Positions 54,634-64,000 of a DNA stretch of 64,000 nt are shown here, in pieces. Position 1 is the first letter of the stretch. The number at the start of each line of letters is the position of its first letter. Position numbers and translations under genes: made by a program. The notes below the pieces were generated by a model that was given only the letters and a program-made list of their open reading frames with translations, made no database searches and was not told the DNA's origin. Source of the DNA: Lonicera japonica (lineage: Eukaryota; Streptophyta; Magnoliopsida; Dipsacales; Caprifoliaceae); assembly GCA_021464415.1 (NCBI GenBank), contig JAKCWG010000512.1:62001-126000 (forward strand), given 5' to 3'.

Positions 54634-57600
54634 CTAATTTGGGCGTCGTAGTACATAATGACCATCAATGAAAATGATCGTTTGAGGGGGAATCTCTGAC
54701 CACCCTGGCCTTCTCTGCTTCAAAAGGGGGCACCCCACGATGTACAGCTCACATAACTTGGTGAGGCTTTCCATGCTCGGCAGATACTTGAGCTTCTTGC
54801 AATCCCATATTCTTATTCTTTGAAGACGAGACAAGTTTCCAAACCAATCAGGCAAGGTTTCAATTCCGAATCCTTCTATTCTTAAATAATTTAGGGAAAT
54901 GAGGTGTTGAAGCTGTTCTGGTATCGATTCCCAGTGTGGCCACCCGTATAATTCAAGTTGACTAAGATGTGGTTGCATGTTTTGGAGGGTGTTAAGACTC
55001 GGAAATGAATTCAGCTCATTTGAGAAGGGACCGAGAGTTAACTTGCTTAAGCGAGTAAGGCAATCCAAAGCTGGCAAACAAGTCAGTTTGTAGCAGTTGG
55101 TTATAACTAAATACCCAAGAGAAGTACCCATTGGTTCTAACTCCGGTAAGGCAATCAGATTACTGCATCTGCGTATATGCAAATCTTCAAGGGATACAAG
55201 ATCGGGGAAAATGAGTGATTTTATTGGAGAACGAAGTATTTGGAGATTTGTGATAGATTTGTTGTTCTCCAACAGTCCATCCGGAAGGTAAGTAAGCTCT
55301 GCCACTTTATCGATCGTCAAAGAAGTAAGAGTTGTCAAGTTTCTGCATATATTTGTAAGTGGCAATATGCTATTCACAACACAGACCATCAATTTCTTGA
55401 TACTTGTAAAACATCCTGGAACAGCAGTCAACTTTGGACAGTCTTCAATTTTCAATTTCTCTAAACGAGGAAATATTAAATTTTCAACTTCCTTCCATTC
55501 CTCCAGGTTGGGCATCTCAGATAGCTTGAAACTTATCAATGATGGAAAATATACTGATCTCTCATTTATATCGCCACTATGATGATGACCGCGATAATAA
55601 AACGAAGTATCTATACAATTAAGATTAGGCATTTTAATCAACTTGAGTTCCCGAAGATGTGGTAACTGCCCGAGCATTGGGAGATACTCGCAATTTTTAC
55701 ACCCTCTTAATTTTATCTCCACCAAATTTTCAAGAGGCAACCACCTTCCATCCCTACCGTCAATATTCACCATCATTTTCATCATCCATGTTGGGAATTT
55801 ATTACCCAAGAAGCATTGAACCGAAAGTCTCTTTATGTGCGAATGAGGTTGAAGACCTTCCAAAACTTCCTCATCATCATTTTTCGTATTCATTTCCCTG
55901 TTGCAACTCCATTGAAATTTCAGCTTGTGTACATTTGTCTTTTCAAATAAATTTGCTTTTTGTGCTTCTTCTCTGCCGTTCACTTGTTCAAGATAGCGTA
56001 TCAAAACCGTACCTCTTAGGTGCTTTAAACAACCAAGCTCTGCAATCCGAGTACCCTTTTCTTGCCCAACATCAAACCATGGTAATGTTTGAAGGCAAGT
56101 TAACCGCCCCAATTGCATAGGTTGATGCAAGTTAGACGATGTAGAGTAATGGAGATGTCTTAAGTTTATTAAGTTACTCAACTCATCTGGAAGCTTTTTC
56201 ACCTTGCCCCCTAACCTTAAAGTCTGCAAGTTGTACAGTTTCCCAATAGATTTGGGCAAAACTTCAATAGTAGTAGCCAACAAATCAAGATACCTCAAAT
56301 GTTTCAGTTTGCTAATTCTATTTGACAAGTTTTCGAACAAGCTTTCATTCCAAGCATTGCCCAATTTTAAAACGCGTAAGCATTTAAAGTTCGAGATGTT
56401 ATTAGGCATACTATCATGCAAGAATAGTGTGTGTAAATATCTAGCCTTCTCCTTTGACCATGCTGTCCATATTGCTTCCCCACTTGAGTACGATGCTACG
56501 TGACGAACTTGAGGAATGTCATTAACTAAAGAATCCTTCTCTAAGCGGAAGCATTCAGATTTTGAAACAGATTGCGCAAGGTCATGCACAAGATCGTGCA
56601 TCTTACAACGAACAATATTACCATACATATCCTTCTCTACATCTTGGAATAACGAATTCCGGACCAAATCATTGAAAAATTGATTACCTACATCCTCCAT
56701 AACCTTTTTACTACTCCCAAAATCGTCGAATTGAAGGAATCCTAAAGCCATCCAAAGTTGGATTAATTGTTCCTTTTCTATAATCCAATCCTTGGTAAAG
56801 ATGGAACAGTATGCAAAACATCGCTTTATACAGGGTGATGGCAGATGATTGAAACTTAATTTTAAGATTCCCAAGACTGCTTCGTTCTCATCTTCACCAG
56901 AAACCCATGGTACACTTTCGCGAACATCTAACCACTCATCCTTATCCTTTTTAGAAAACATCATCCCCCCTACGACCTTTGCTGCTAAAGGCACGCCTCG
57001 ACATTTCTTTGCAATTTCAAATCCTATTTCCTCCAGTTCTTGAGTCATTGGTGCTCCTCCAATCGCAAATGCTTTTTGCTTGAATATAGACCAAATTTCA
57101 TCGTCCGAAAGTAATTCCAGACAATGTGAACCATGCGTCCCCATGATGGATGCCACACCTCGCTTACGAGTTGTAACAATAATACTATTTCCCTCGGTTG
57201 TATTAATGCCAAGCAAACAATTCTTAAAATCCTCCCACTTACCAGCATTTTCAGTCCAAACGTCGTCAAGTACTAGGAGATATTTCTTCCCTCCCAACTC
57301 TTTTTGGAGGTCACCGAGTATCGCCACCCCGCTTTTTTCCTCCAATTTCCCTTTTTTAAGAGATTCTAGGATCTCTATTAGAAGTTTCTTGGTATCAAAA
57401 TTATCAGATACACATACCCAAACTCTCTCATCGAAATGTCCCACAATTTTTTCATCATTATATATTACTTTCGCGACTGTTGTTTTCCCGATCCCGCCAA
57501 TTCCCACTATGGGAATAACAGAAAGAACATTTTGGTTGCCCGAGTCGATCAGCACTTTCACTATTTCCGATGCTACGTTCTCCCTTGCAACGACTCCTGA

Positions 57601-58095
57601 ATTGTCAAGGAAGGGATCAGTCTCTCGGTTCAAAGAGACTTGAGGAGAAACTGCATCCACAACTTGCTTTTGGAGTCCAAAATCATTTGCATCTTTGTTA
57701 ATCTTCTCCAACGATGAATTAATTTTCTTGATCTTGTGAGCCATTTTGTGATGGAACGCAATGGGATTAGAGCCTGAGAAGAAGGAGAGTACCTTTCTTG
57801 TCATTTGATTTTTGATCTCAACCTTACTACGGAGAATTTCGTAAGCAAACTCGTCCAGAGTAATTTCAGCTTCCTCAGCTACATCTTTAAGCCTCTTCAT
57901 CCATAGCTTCACAGCCTTATCTTGCACTTGCCTTGCCTCAGCGTCATCTAACACGGCTCGAATCATGGTTAGTGATTCATCAAGCCTAGTTAGTTCTTGT
58001 TTGAAACCCCATAGAAGGCCAATCTCCTCACCAATCAGTGATACAACTTTCTTTGACACTCCCTCAACAACAACATTTAGAAGTGCGTCAGCCAT
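54634..58095 (-). CDS. CC-NB-ARC-LRR (CNL) disease-resistance protein, RGA-like
   Basis: An intact 1153-residue intracellular immune receptor encoded in one exon. Residues 1-140 form an Rx-type coiled coil, with an EDVID-like segment near 76-86 ([11 protein letters not shown]). The NB-ARC follows: P-loop GIGGIGKTT at 198-206, kinase-2 [10 protein letters not shown] at 271-280, [13 protein letters not shown] at 303-310, GLPL-type GVPLAAK at 367-373, [13 protein letters not shown] at 426-433, and MHD at 499-501. Irregular LRRs run from about 560 to 1140 (for example [18 protein letters not shown]) and end with [11 protein letters not shown], a usual close for this clade. All nucleotide-binding motifs are kept, so it could be functional: ADP/ATP switching on effector recognition. 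The start MADALLNVV is typical of the family. Long open frames on the opposite strand are shadows. Confidence 0.97.
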   Translation of the reverse strand: MADALLNVVVEGVSKKVVSLIGEEIGLLWGFKQELTRLDESLTMIRAVLDDAEARQVQDKAVKLWMKRLKDVAEEAEITLDEFAYEILRSKVEIKNQMTRKVLSFFSGSNPIAFHHKMAHKIKKINSSLEKINKDANDFGLQKQVVDAVSPQVSLNRETDPFLDNSGVVARENVASEIVKVLIDSGNQNVLSVIPIVGIGGIGKTTVAKVIYNDEKIVGHFDERVWVCVSDNFDTKKLLIEILESLKKGKLEEKSGVAILGDLQKELGGKKYLLVLDDVWTENAGKWEDFKNCLLGINTTEGNSIIVTTRKRGVASIMGTHGSHCLELLSDDEIWSIFKQKAFAIGGAPMTQELEEIGFEIAKKCRGVPLAAKVVGGMMFSKKDKDEWLDVRESVPWVSGEDENEAVLGILKLSFNHLPSPCIKRCFAYCSIFTKDWIIEKEQLIQLWMALGFLQFDDFGSSKKVMEDVGNQFFNDLVRNSLFQDVEKDMYGNIVRCKMHDLVHDLAQSVSKSECFRLEKDSLVNDIPQVRHVASYSSGEAIWTAWSKEKARYLHTLFLHDSMPNNISNFKCLRVLKLGNAWNESLFENLSNRISKLKHLRYLDLLATTIEVLPKSIGKLYNLQTLRLGGKVKKLPDELSNLINLRHLHYSTSSNLHQPMQLGRLTCLQTLPWFDVGQEKGTRIAELGCLKHLRGTVLIRYLEQVNGREEAQKANLFEKTNVHKLKFQWSCNREMNTKNDDEEVLEGLQPHSHIKRLSVQCFLGNKFPTWMMKMMVNIDGRDGRWLPLENLVEIKLRGCKNCEYLPMLGQLPHLRELKLIKMPNLNCIDTSFYYRGHHHSGDINERSVYFPSLISFKLSEMPNLEEWKEVENLIFPRLEKLKIEDCPKLTAVPGCFTSIKKLMVCVVNSILPLTNICRNLTTLTSLTIDKVAELTYLPDGLLENNKSITNLQILRSPIKSLIFPDLVSLEDLHIRRCSNLIALPELEPMGTSLGYLVITNCYKLTCLPALDCLTRLSKLTLGPFSNELNSFPSLNTLQNMQPHLSQLELYGWPHWESIPEQLQHLISLNYLRIEGFGIETLPDWFGNLSRLQRIRIWDCKKLKYLPSMESLTKLCELYIVGCPLLKQRRPGWSEIPPQTIIFIDGHYVLRRPN

Positions 58096-58560
58096 TTTTG
58101 CCTCTGCTATCTAATAGATCAGACCCAGAAGAAGGATTCAAAGAGATTTGCTAATTGGGAAGATTAAAATTGCATAGAGAAAATAAGTGAAATGGGAGTT
58201 TGGTCAATATGCAGTAGCTTGGCTGCCACTTCACAAACCTGGGGGGAGAGAGAGAGATAAATGGGAGTGCGCATAGGAGATGGAAAAGTTAACGGAAAGA
58301 AGGAAGTAAATTGGGAGTGAAGAAACGAGATAATAGATGAGATGAAAAGGTTCAAACAGGGAGGTTTGTTTAGAGATGGAAGAGTTAACAGAAAGAAGAA
58401 GTAAAATGCAATAGATGAGATGAAATGATTCACAGAAAGAAGTGAAATTGGAGTGCGCACAGGAGATACGATTGGAGGATGGATCTTGCAGGCTGCATTA
58501 TTGATTGCGCGTGGAATTATTGGCGAGTTTAGTAAAAGCAAAGATGAGCGTTCAATTCAT
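58096..58560. other. 5' flank of the CNL gene with internal duplications
   Basis: The segment contains partial repeats: GGGAGTGCGCATAGGAGAT at 58264 and GGAGTGCGCACAGGAGAT at 58450, and GAGATGGAA(A/G)AGTTAAC(G/A)GAAAGAAG at 58276 and 58373. On the minus strand these would be CT-rich promoter or 5' UTR DNA for the CNL. The minus ORF at 58164-58541 is a result of this CT-rich composition. Confidence 0.5.
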
Positions 58561-58855
58561 GCCCTCCCCCTAAGGAGACGTTTTCAATAATTTTATAAAT
58601 AAATTTTGTCCATTTCGTTCATCATTTATTTAAAATTTCGTTTTATAATAAAATTTAAAAATAATTGTACATGTTTTCTTATGTGAAATTAGAAAATGGG
58701 ATGAGTAATTTAATGAGATATTTTTCGTTTTATACTTATTTTATGAATAAATATTATCCATTTTTTTTATTTGCGTAGAATTTTTTTTCTCAATGCCCAA
58801 AGAATTTTATTGCTTGCTGCTCAAAGAATTTTATTTATGTGGAAGAAGGGAAAAA
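58561..58855. other. no gene seen
   Basis: AT-rich flank between the CNL upstream region and the next MITE fragment. Confidence 0.4.
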
Positions 58856-59010
58856 ATTATTGTGTTTGATAATAAGTTGAAAAATGATCGAAAATTGTGA
58901 AAAGTTAAAAAATAAGTTGAATGATATGGTATAAGATATTCTCTTACCTGTTGGCTTTTTCCTTGAGATTGAGTAAATTCTTGAGAAGAAAATTCCACAA
59001 AAAAATTGAA
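58856..59010. mobile_element. MITE family M1, degraded fragment
   Basis: GTGTTTGATAATAAGTTGAAAAA, TGAAAAGTTAAAAAATAAGTTG and GAGAAGAAAATTCC resemble the M1 body and one terminal repeat. The other end is lost. Confidence 0.4.
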
Positions 59011-59588
59011 ATAGCCATGCAGTTGGAGAAATTGTGATAAAATAATGCCTACATTACTGTAAGCTATGATGGAGGCTTCTCTATATATGTTTGCATATTT
59101 TTGTTGTATTTAAGAGTGATAATCCCTCAAATTTTAGTATATTAACTATGTATACGATGATTAATATGATAATTATTTGCTATTCAAATTAATTTGTGAT
59201 AAGTACTTGATATCGTTTCTAATTTGTAGTAACATAATTATGATGAGAGACTTTTACATACAAATTAATTTAATTTTTTGCACGCATCTTTAAAATATTA
59301 TTATTAACTAATTCAACATTTAAATTGATTAAATATAAAATAGAGAGAAAGTTATTAATGGGTGTAAAATTTATTTATTTTATATTAGGTATAACTTGAA
59401 CTTTCTCTTTAAATATATAATGACTATTTATATTTTTAAAAATGGAATAAAATATCTAGTGTAATAATATTTTTTGTGAAAAATTAAATCAATAATATAT
59501 TTTGAAAATAAACAAAGCGCGTTGGCTAAAGTGAATGGTCATAATTAAAACCGGAGAGGAACCCTATTCGAAACAACAACTAAGTACT
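59011..59588. other. no gene seen
   Basis: AT-rich. No ORF or repeat identified. Confidence 0.45.
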
Positions 59589-59593
59589 ACTAC

Positions 59594-59638
<45 letters not shown>
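59589..59638. repeat. (ATT)n microsatellite
   Basis: About 15 ATT triplets in a row. Confidence 0.95.
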
Positions 59639-59639
59639 C

Positions 59640-60100
59640 TTTTTTGTCTTATTGCAGCAAGAGTCATGAATGGCGTGCCATTTTTTTAACATCCATCTAC
59701 ACAGGGAGGAGGGTAGAGATTAGAGAAAGGTCAAGCCAAGTTTCTTTTTATATAATTGACCTAGTATGAACTATTTATATAATTATTAGATATTTAAAGA
59801 TAAATTTTTGTTGTTGAAATTAATTCTAATATTTTAAGAATGAAATTTGTTGCATAAGATCATATATGTATAAGGACATGTCATAAATTAAGGCTCTACA
59901 AAAGCGTGTTTTTTTTTTTTTTGGAATAAAGCTCTCATTTTTTTCTGTTTAGGATATGGAAAATTGTGAAGTTAATTTCTTCTTTGAACACCCACTCGAA
60001 TCTCGGAGCACCAAAGGGGGTTGGAGTAGATTTTCGTTATTTTTAGTTAAAGAGTGAGATTTAGGCCGCCTTTTAAAAAAAATAAAATGAAAGAAGTTTA
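59640..60100 (+). repeat. dispersed repeat R2, copy 1
   Basis: Shares GTCATGAATGGCGTGCCA followed by a T-run, CAAAG/AAAGC(C)CT words and a CTCAT...TTCTTTT(T/G)GAAC stretch with 62950-63240 in the same order. Non-coding; identity unknown. Confidence 0.55.
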
Positions 60101-62326
60101 GTTCTTCGTTGGAACATAATCCTATTATATCTCATCGTAAGAAGAAATAATGAAAACATACTATATATTAACAACAATTATAGATTGAAATAATCTGTTT
60201 CTTTAAAAATTAAAAAAATGGAAAAATATAAAACATGAGAAGTGTTACTATTTATTCTACTGCGTGGCTTTCAGCTTTAGGAAGTAATATTTTGTTCAAA
60301 GTTAATTTTGCACTCTTTTTAGAATTTGGTCAAGTATAGGTCTTTAATTTGCAAAAATATTATTCTCCAGTTCTTTTGCATAAAACTTTTTCAAATAAAC
60401 CCTATTTTTCAATATCTCATTGTTCTTATTACATAATTAACCTAATAGTATTTGAAAGATACAAACTCACTTATTAGTGGAGTGATTAGGAACATAATAT
60501 ATATATATATATATATATGTTAGATTTCTTGTTAAAAAAAAAAGAGAGTTGAAATACATAACATATTATCAAACACGTTTTTTCTTGTCTTCGCTCGACA
60601 ATATAATTTCTCATCAAATAAGTTTCGATTCTGAAAATCAATAACAAGGAGAATATCCCAATTTTCCAAACTTATCAATTGACAAATAAGCATAGCTAGT
60701 ATAAAATGGACAATTGTCTGATTTTTGAAAGAAGCATACACAAAATAATTTCTATGATCTTCACTCTAAGAACTCCGCTAGAGTTTTTGGCGTACTCCTT
60801 ATGTCGCATAATTAAAAATTTATGCTTGACATTTTATAGTTTTTAATACTACATTAATTTTATTATAATTAATTGTTTAATGTAAAACTTACTTCTTATT
60901 GTGAGAATTTGCACTTGGGGATTCAAATACGGGATCTAGTGGAACAATTTAAAAACTTTTGTCAGTAGGATAATTTAGATAATAATTATTTATATATGCT
61001 TCTTAAGACACTCCAGTTGTCGCACAGCAACATTTCACGTATATAGATAAAGGATTGTACTATAATTTTGTGTAAAAATCGACCTTGCTTGACCTTACTT
61101 ATTGATTTTTTAAGAATGTTAACGGTGTCTATTATATCTCGAACATCATTAATTTTTTATTAACCTGTATATATGTATTATGTATTAAAGAGTGAGTTGG
61201 GTCATGATAATACCACACATTGATAAGATTAACAATTAGTGATGGTAATCTACATTGAAAACTTAAAAACAAAATAAATTGAAGCCCCCGTTCTTGGACT
61301 TCCTGTTAAAATAAGAAACGTGAGAAGACGTCACTATTTTAATTGTTAAACCGTGTACCAATTTATGTTTTTTCAAATTTATAAAATTGTCGATATTTAA
61401 GATTGTAAGATCGAATTGCTGTTTTAAAATAAAAAACGTGATTAGAGAGGACTAATGGTTTTAAATGTCAAAACCGTAAAACCCAAATCATTATATTATT
61501 TAAAAATAATAATAATTACTGCTAAAGTTTTTAAAATTAAGAACGTAATTTGGACTCACAATTATTAACATCAAAACTGTAAGAGCCACATACAACCAAG
61601 AAAGGAACACTTTGTTTTGGAACTTTTAGAAACATCTATTCAAAAATAAAATCTATATTAAATAAATATTACTGCTCGTGGCCTTGTAATTTTTTTTTTT
61701 TTCATAAAGAAGTTTCTTTGTAAAATATAATAAACTAGATGGGATTTTCTCCTTATAAAATATTACATGTAAATAAACCAAGATGAGATTTTCATTATTT
61801 TTAGTTTGGTGTCTATATGAGTATAAAAACCGTTGTTAGTGCTTCTCAAGCAACATATTAAAATAAGAGATGTCTTTAAAAATGAAATAATTTTCACTAA
61901 GTTAAGCCAGAGCTAAAATTATAAATAAAATTGTGTACATGGGTCAACAATGGTGACTAACATCATGCCACATAGAAACTTTTGATTAATGGTTGCACTT
62001 TATCCTTAATTTTGTTTTTTGTGATGATATACGCACCCTAATAATATGTACACAAAAATAATAATATTTCTTCATGCTTTATATCTTATTATTTTCATGG
62101 TTGTATTAGAGAACAATTCGTTTTTTTACCATGATATGTTGCGCCTCACATTAAAGTATATCAAAGAGTTTTTTATTAGTTCATTTATCCTATGTAATAT
62201 CTCATTCGTATTTATTTTGTAGTTACACAGAAAATGCTCATATGCCATTAAGTTGAATATTTAAATGATACATATAATTAGAAAAAAAATATTTTTGTAC
62301 GGATCGGTCTGTAACGACAATTATTC
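60101..62326. other. no gene seen
   Basis: About 2.2 kb of AT-rich DNA. A (TA)n tract lies at about 60498-60520. Only chance ORFs are present. Repeated AAAACGTGA-AGA and AAACCGT words at 61315-61470 hint at an old local duplication. Confidence 0.45.
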
Positions 62327-62418
62327 ACTACTAAAAATATCTCTCCAATATTTTAGTAACAAAAAATTGTCACTAAAGATCATCTGTATGTAACGACAAT
62401 ATATCGCACCGGTAGTGT
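62327..62418. mobile_element. possible 92-bp miniature element
   Basis: CACTACTAAAAATATCT at the left and CACCGGTAGTG at the right give CACTAC/GTAGTG ends. The interior has GTAACAA and GTAACGACAAT repeats, common in short plant non-autonomous elements. Too short for certainty. Confidence 0.35.
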
Positions 62419-62949
62419 AATGAAAATGTGATTGGTATACATTTGAATTGAATGAGTCTAAATTAAGTATCAACTGAGCCTAACTATTTTAAAGGAAAAA
62501 TTCGGATGGTTACATATAATATTAGAGTGAATTCAAAAATACTATCATGTGATGTACGAATATTATGGATCGTGTTTTTACACTTGACAATAAAAAATAT
62601 CTTTCATTGATAATATAATAAAAATATACTTAATGTATATACACAATAAACTTAAGTTACAATTTAAATTAGCCATACATTGTACCAATTCTCAGATATA
62701 TATATATATATATTTTGTTAGTTCAACACTTCATATATATATATATATGTGTGTGGTCATTTGTTAGCCGTGTAGGTCCCTATTGTACCTAAAAAGGATA
62801 AAAAAATAAAATCAATGAATAAATAAATGCTCAACAAAAAAAAAAAAAAAACAACTTCCTGTCTTAATCCTTAACTAGCTGTACTAATGCTAACAACTCT
62901 TGTCCTGTATTCTCCCTTAAGCACCTCTATAATTTTATTTTATTTTTAT
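62419..62949. other. no gene; TA microsatellites
   Basis: (TA)n tracts at 62694-62713 and 62733-62748 and an A-run at 62836-62852. Nothing else is recognised. Confidence 0.5.
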
Positions 62950-63290
62950 TTTTTTAATATCCCTTTTGTGTTGTTCCAGTAAAAGTCATGAATGGCGTGC
63001 CAATTTTTTTATTCAATTTAAAAATGAGGGAAGATAGACAGGTCATACACTTATTGGTATTTGCTAAAATTATCACAACGAAATTTGTCGCAAAAATTTA
63101 ATGGTCTATGAAAAATCAAAGCCCTGTATGCGCTCTGATTGTCTTAAATTAAAACTCTCATGTTTTCTTTTAAGATATTTGAAATTATAAGGTTTATTTC
63201 TTTTTTGAAACATAATTATATTATTTGCTCAATAATAATAAAAATACTATATATATTCCTGATTATTATAGCTTATTATCTCGTACAAAC
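62950..63290 (+). repeat. dispersed repeat R2, copy 2
   Basis: Counterpart of 59640-60100, sharing GTCATGAATGGCGTGCCA. Confidence 0.55.
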
Positions 63291-63764
63291 GTGCAGAAAT
63301 TTATTATCCTCACGATGAATTGCATCGAACCTCTTGATCATTGCATTTAAGATTTATCCATTTTTACTGTCATATAACAATATATATATTTTAAACAATA
63401 AATATATATATATATATTCAACAATAAATACATATTTTCAAATCTACAAATTTATACTAAAATATTAGCATCCACTATCAATAATACTAACCAAGAGTGG
63501 GGCAACAACTAACAGCAATATCATATATTTAACAACAAATATACATTTTATGATACACAAATCTCAACATATATATAAACACAAAAATTACTTAAAAATT
63601 AATATTAATCAGAGCTAAAGTACCTAAAGATCAAATTAGCCTTTAATGAGGGAAATGATGTTGATTTTCAGCTTTAAGTCGCCAAAATCGCCCAAAAATC
63701 TACCCAAAACCTTCAAATCCCGAAAATGCAGGAGTTGTTGATCTTTGAAGATGAAAAGACTTTT

Positions 63765-64000
63765 AGGTGACGTAGATATATACATACGTCGCCTAAGAGA
63801 TAACATAAAGCGACGTAGATATATATAAGTCCGTCGCCTAAAGGGCACGGTCAAACCCTAGTTGACCATCACTTAAAGTGTCGGTGGTCAAAGGGTTTTA
63901 GGCGACGTAGGTTGTTTCCTTCATCGCCTAAGGTATTCTTAGATGACGTAGGTGATACCTACGTCGCCTAGGTTTATTCTAGGTGACGGCTAATTATTAT
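63765..64000. mobile_element. palindromic GACGTAGG repeats, likely DNA-transposon subterminal region
   Basis: TAGGCGACGTAG(A/G)T and its complement A(C/T)CTACGTCGCCTA recur at least eight times in both directions over 230 bp, spaced by short TA-rich loops. The array continues to the window edge. Such arrays of short inverted motifs occur beside the ends of plant CACTA and related elements, but the terminus itself is not in view. Confidence 0.6.

Noticed and set aside
55659..56120. 153-codon plus ORF inside the CNL gene
   Set aside because: Antisense shadow of the LRR coding region.
57080..57643. 187-codon plus ORF inside the CNL gene
   Set aside because: Antisense shadow of the NB-ARC coding region; no domain.
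1..64000. CRISPR array, bacterial operons or riboswitches
   Set aside because: The window is plant nuclear DNA; repeats present are microsatellites, MITEs and LTRs.

Overview
The window is AT-rich plant nuclear DNA, almost certainly from a eudicot. The evidence is a plant CC-NB-ARC-LRR resistance-type gene, Ty1/Copia and Ty3/Gypsy retrotransposons, solo LTRs, several MITE families, and endogenous plant pararetroviruses (Caulimoviridae). Species cannot be named from the sequence. Only one gene looks intact and host-like: an intronless 1153-residue CNL on the minus strand at 54634-58095. Nearly everything else with a recognisable origin is mobile or viral and decayed.

Layout. 0-5.4 kb: a dispersed repeat (again at 22.98 kb) split by a 1.1-kb insertion with a 9-bp direct repeat, then a truncated LTR with hairpin repeats, then a Copia RT/RNase H fragment with its 3' LTR. 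5.9-13.1 kb: endogenous pararetrovirus copy 1 (EVE1, plus strand), permuted and bounded by (TA)n tracts. 14.2-25.1 kb: MITEs, a small EVE fragment (EVE3), a CACTA-like MITE, a CACTA-like terminus, and a decayed multi-exon coiled-coil gene of unknown function. 25.5-27.6 kb: a retrotransposon-type ORF fused to about 850 bp of GAA/GAG and AAT microsatellite. 29.8-41.4 kb: three solo LTRs, two of them nested inside other elements, and a Gypsy element with both LTRs. 42.4-50.5 kb: pararetrovirus copy 2 (EVE2, minus strand), ending in a 0.2-kb palindrome. 51.9 kb: a hAT-type MITE with an 8-bp target duplication. 54.6-58.1 kb: the CNL gene. 58.1-64 kb: gene-free DNA with short repeats, ending in GACGTAGG palindromes like those of DNA-transposon ends.

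The two large EVEs have the same gene order: movement protein, coat protein, CCHC finger, aspartic protease, RT, RNase H, acidic C-terminal domain, promoter, then leader with a tRNA-Met primer site. Their proteins are clearly diverged, so they come from different viral lineages. Their RNA leaders nevertheless share near-identical blocks: two pairs of repeated motifs, a 24-nt identical element containing a tiny uORF (MDSRV), and the sequence after the primer site. This conserved leader is the most interesting signal in the window. Both EVEs are broken by stops and frameshifts, and EVE2 has lost an RT catalytic aspartate.
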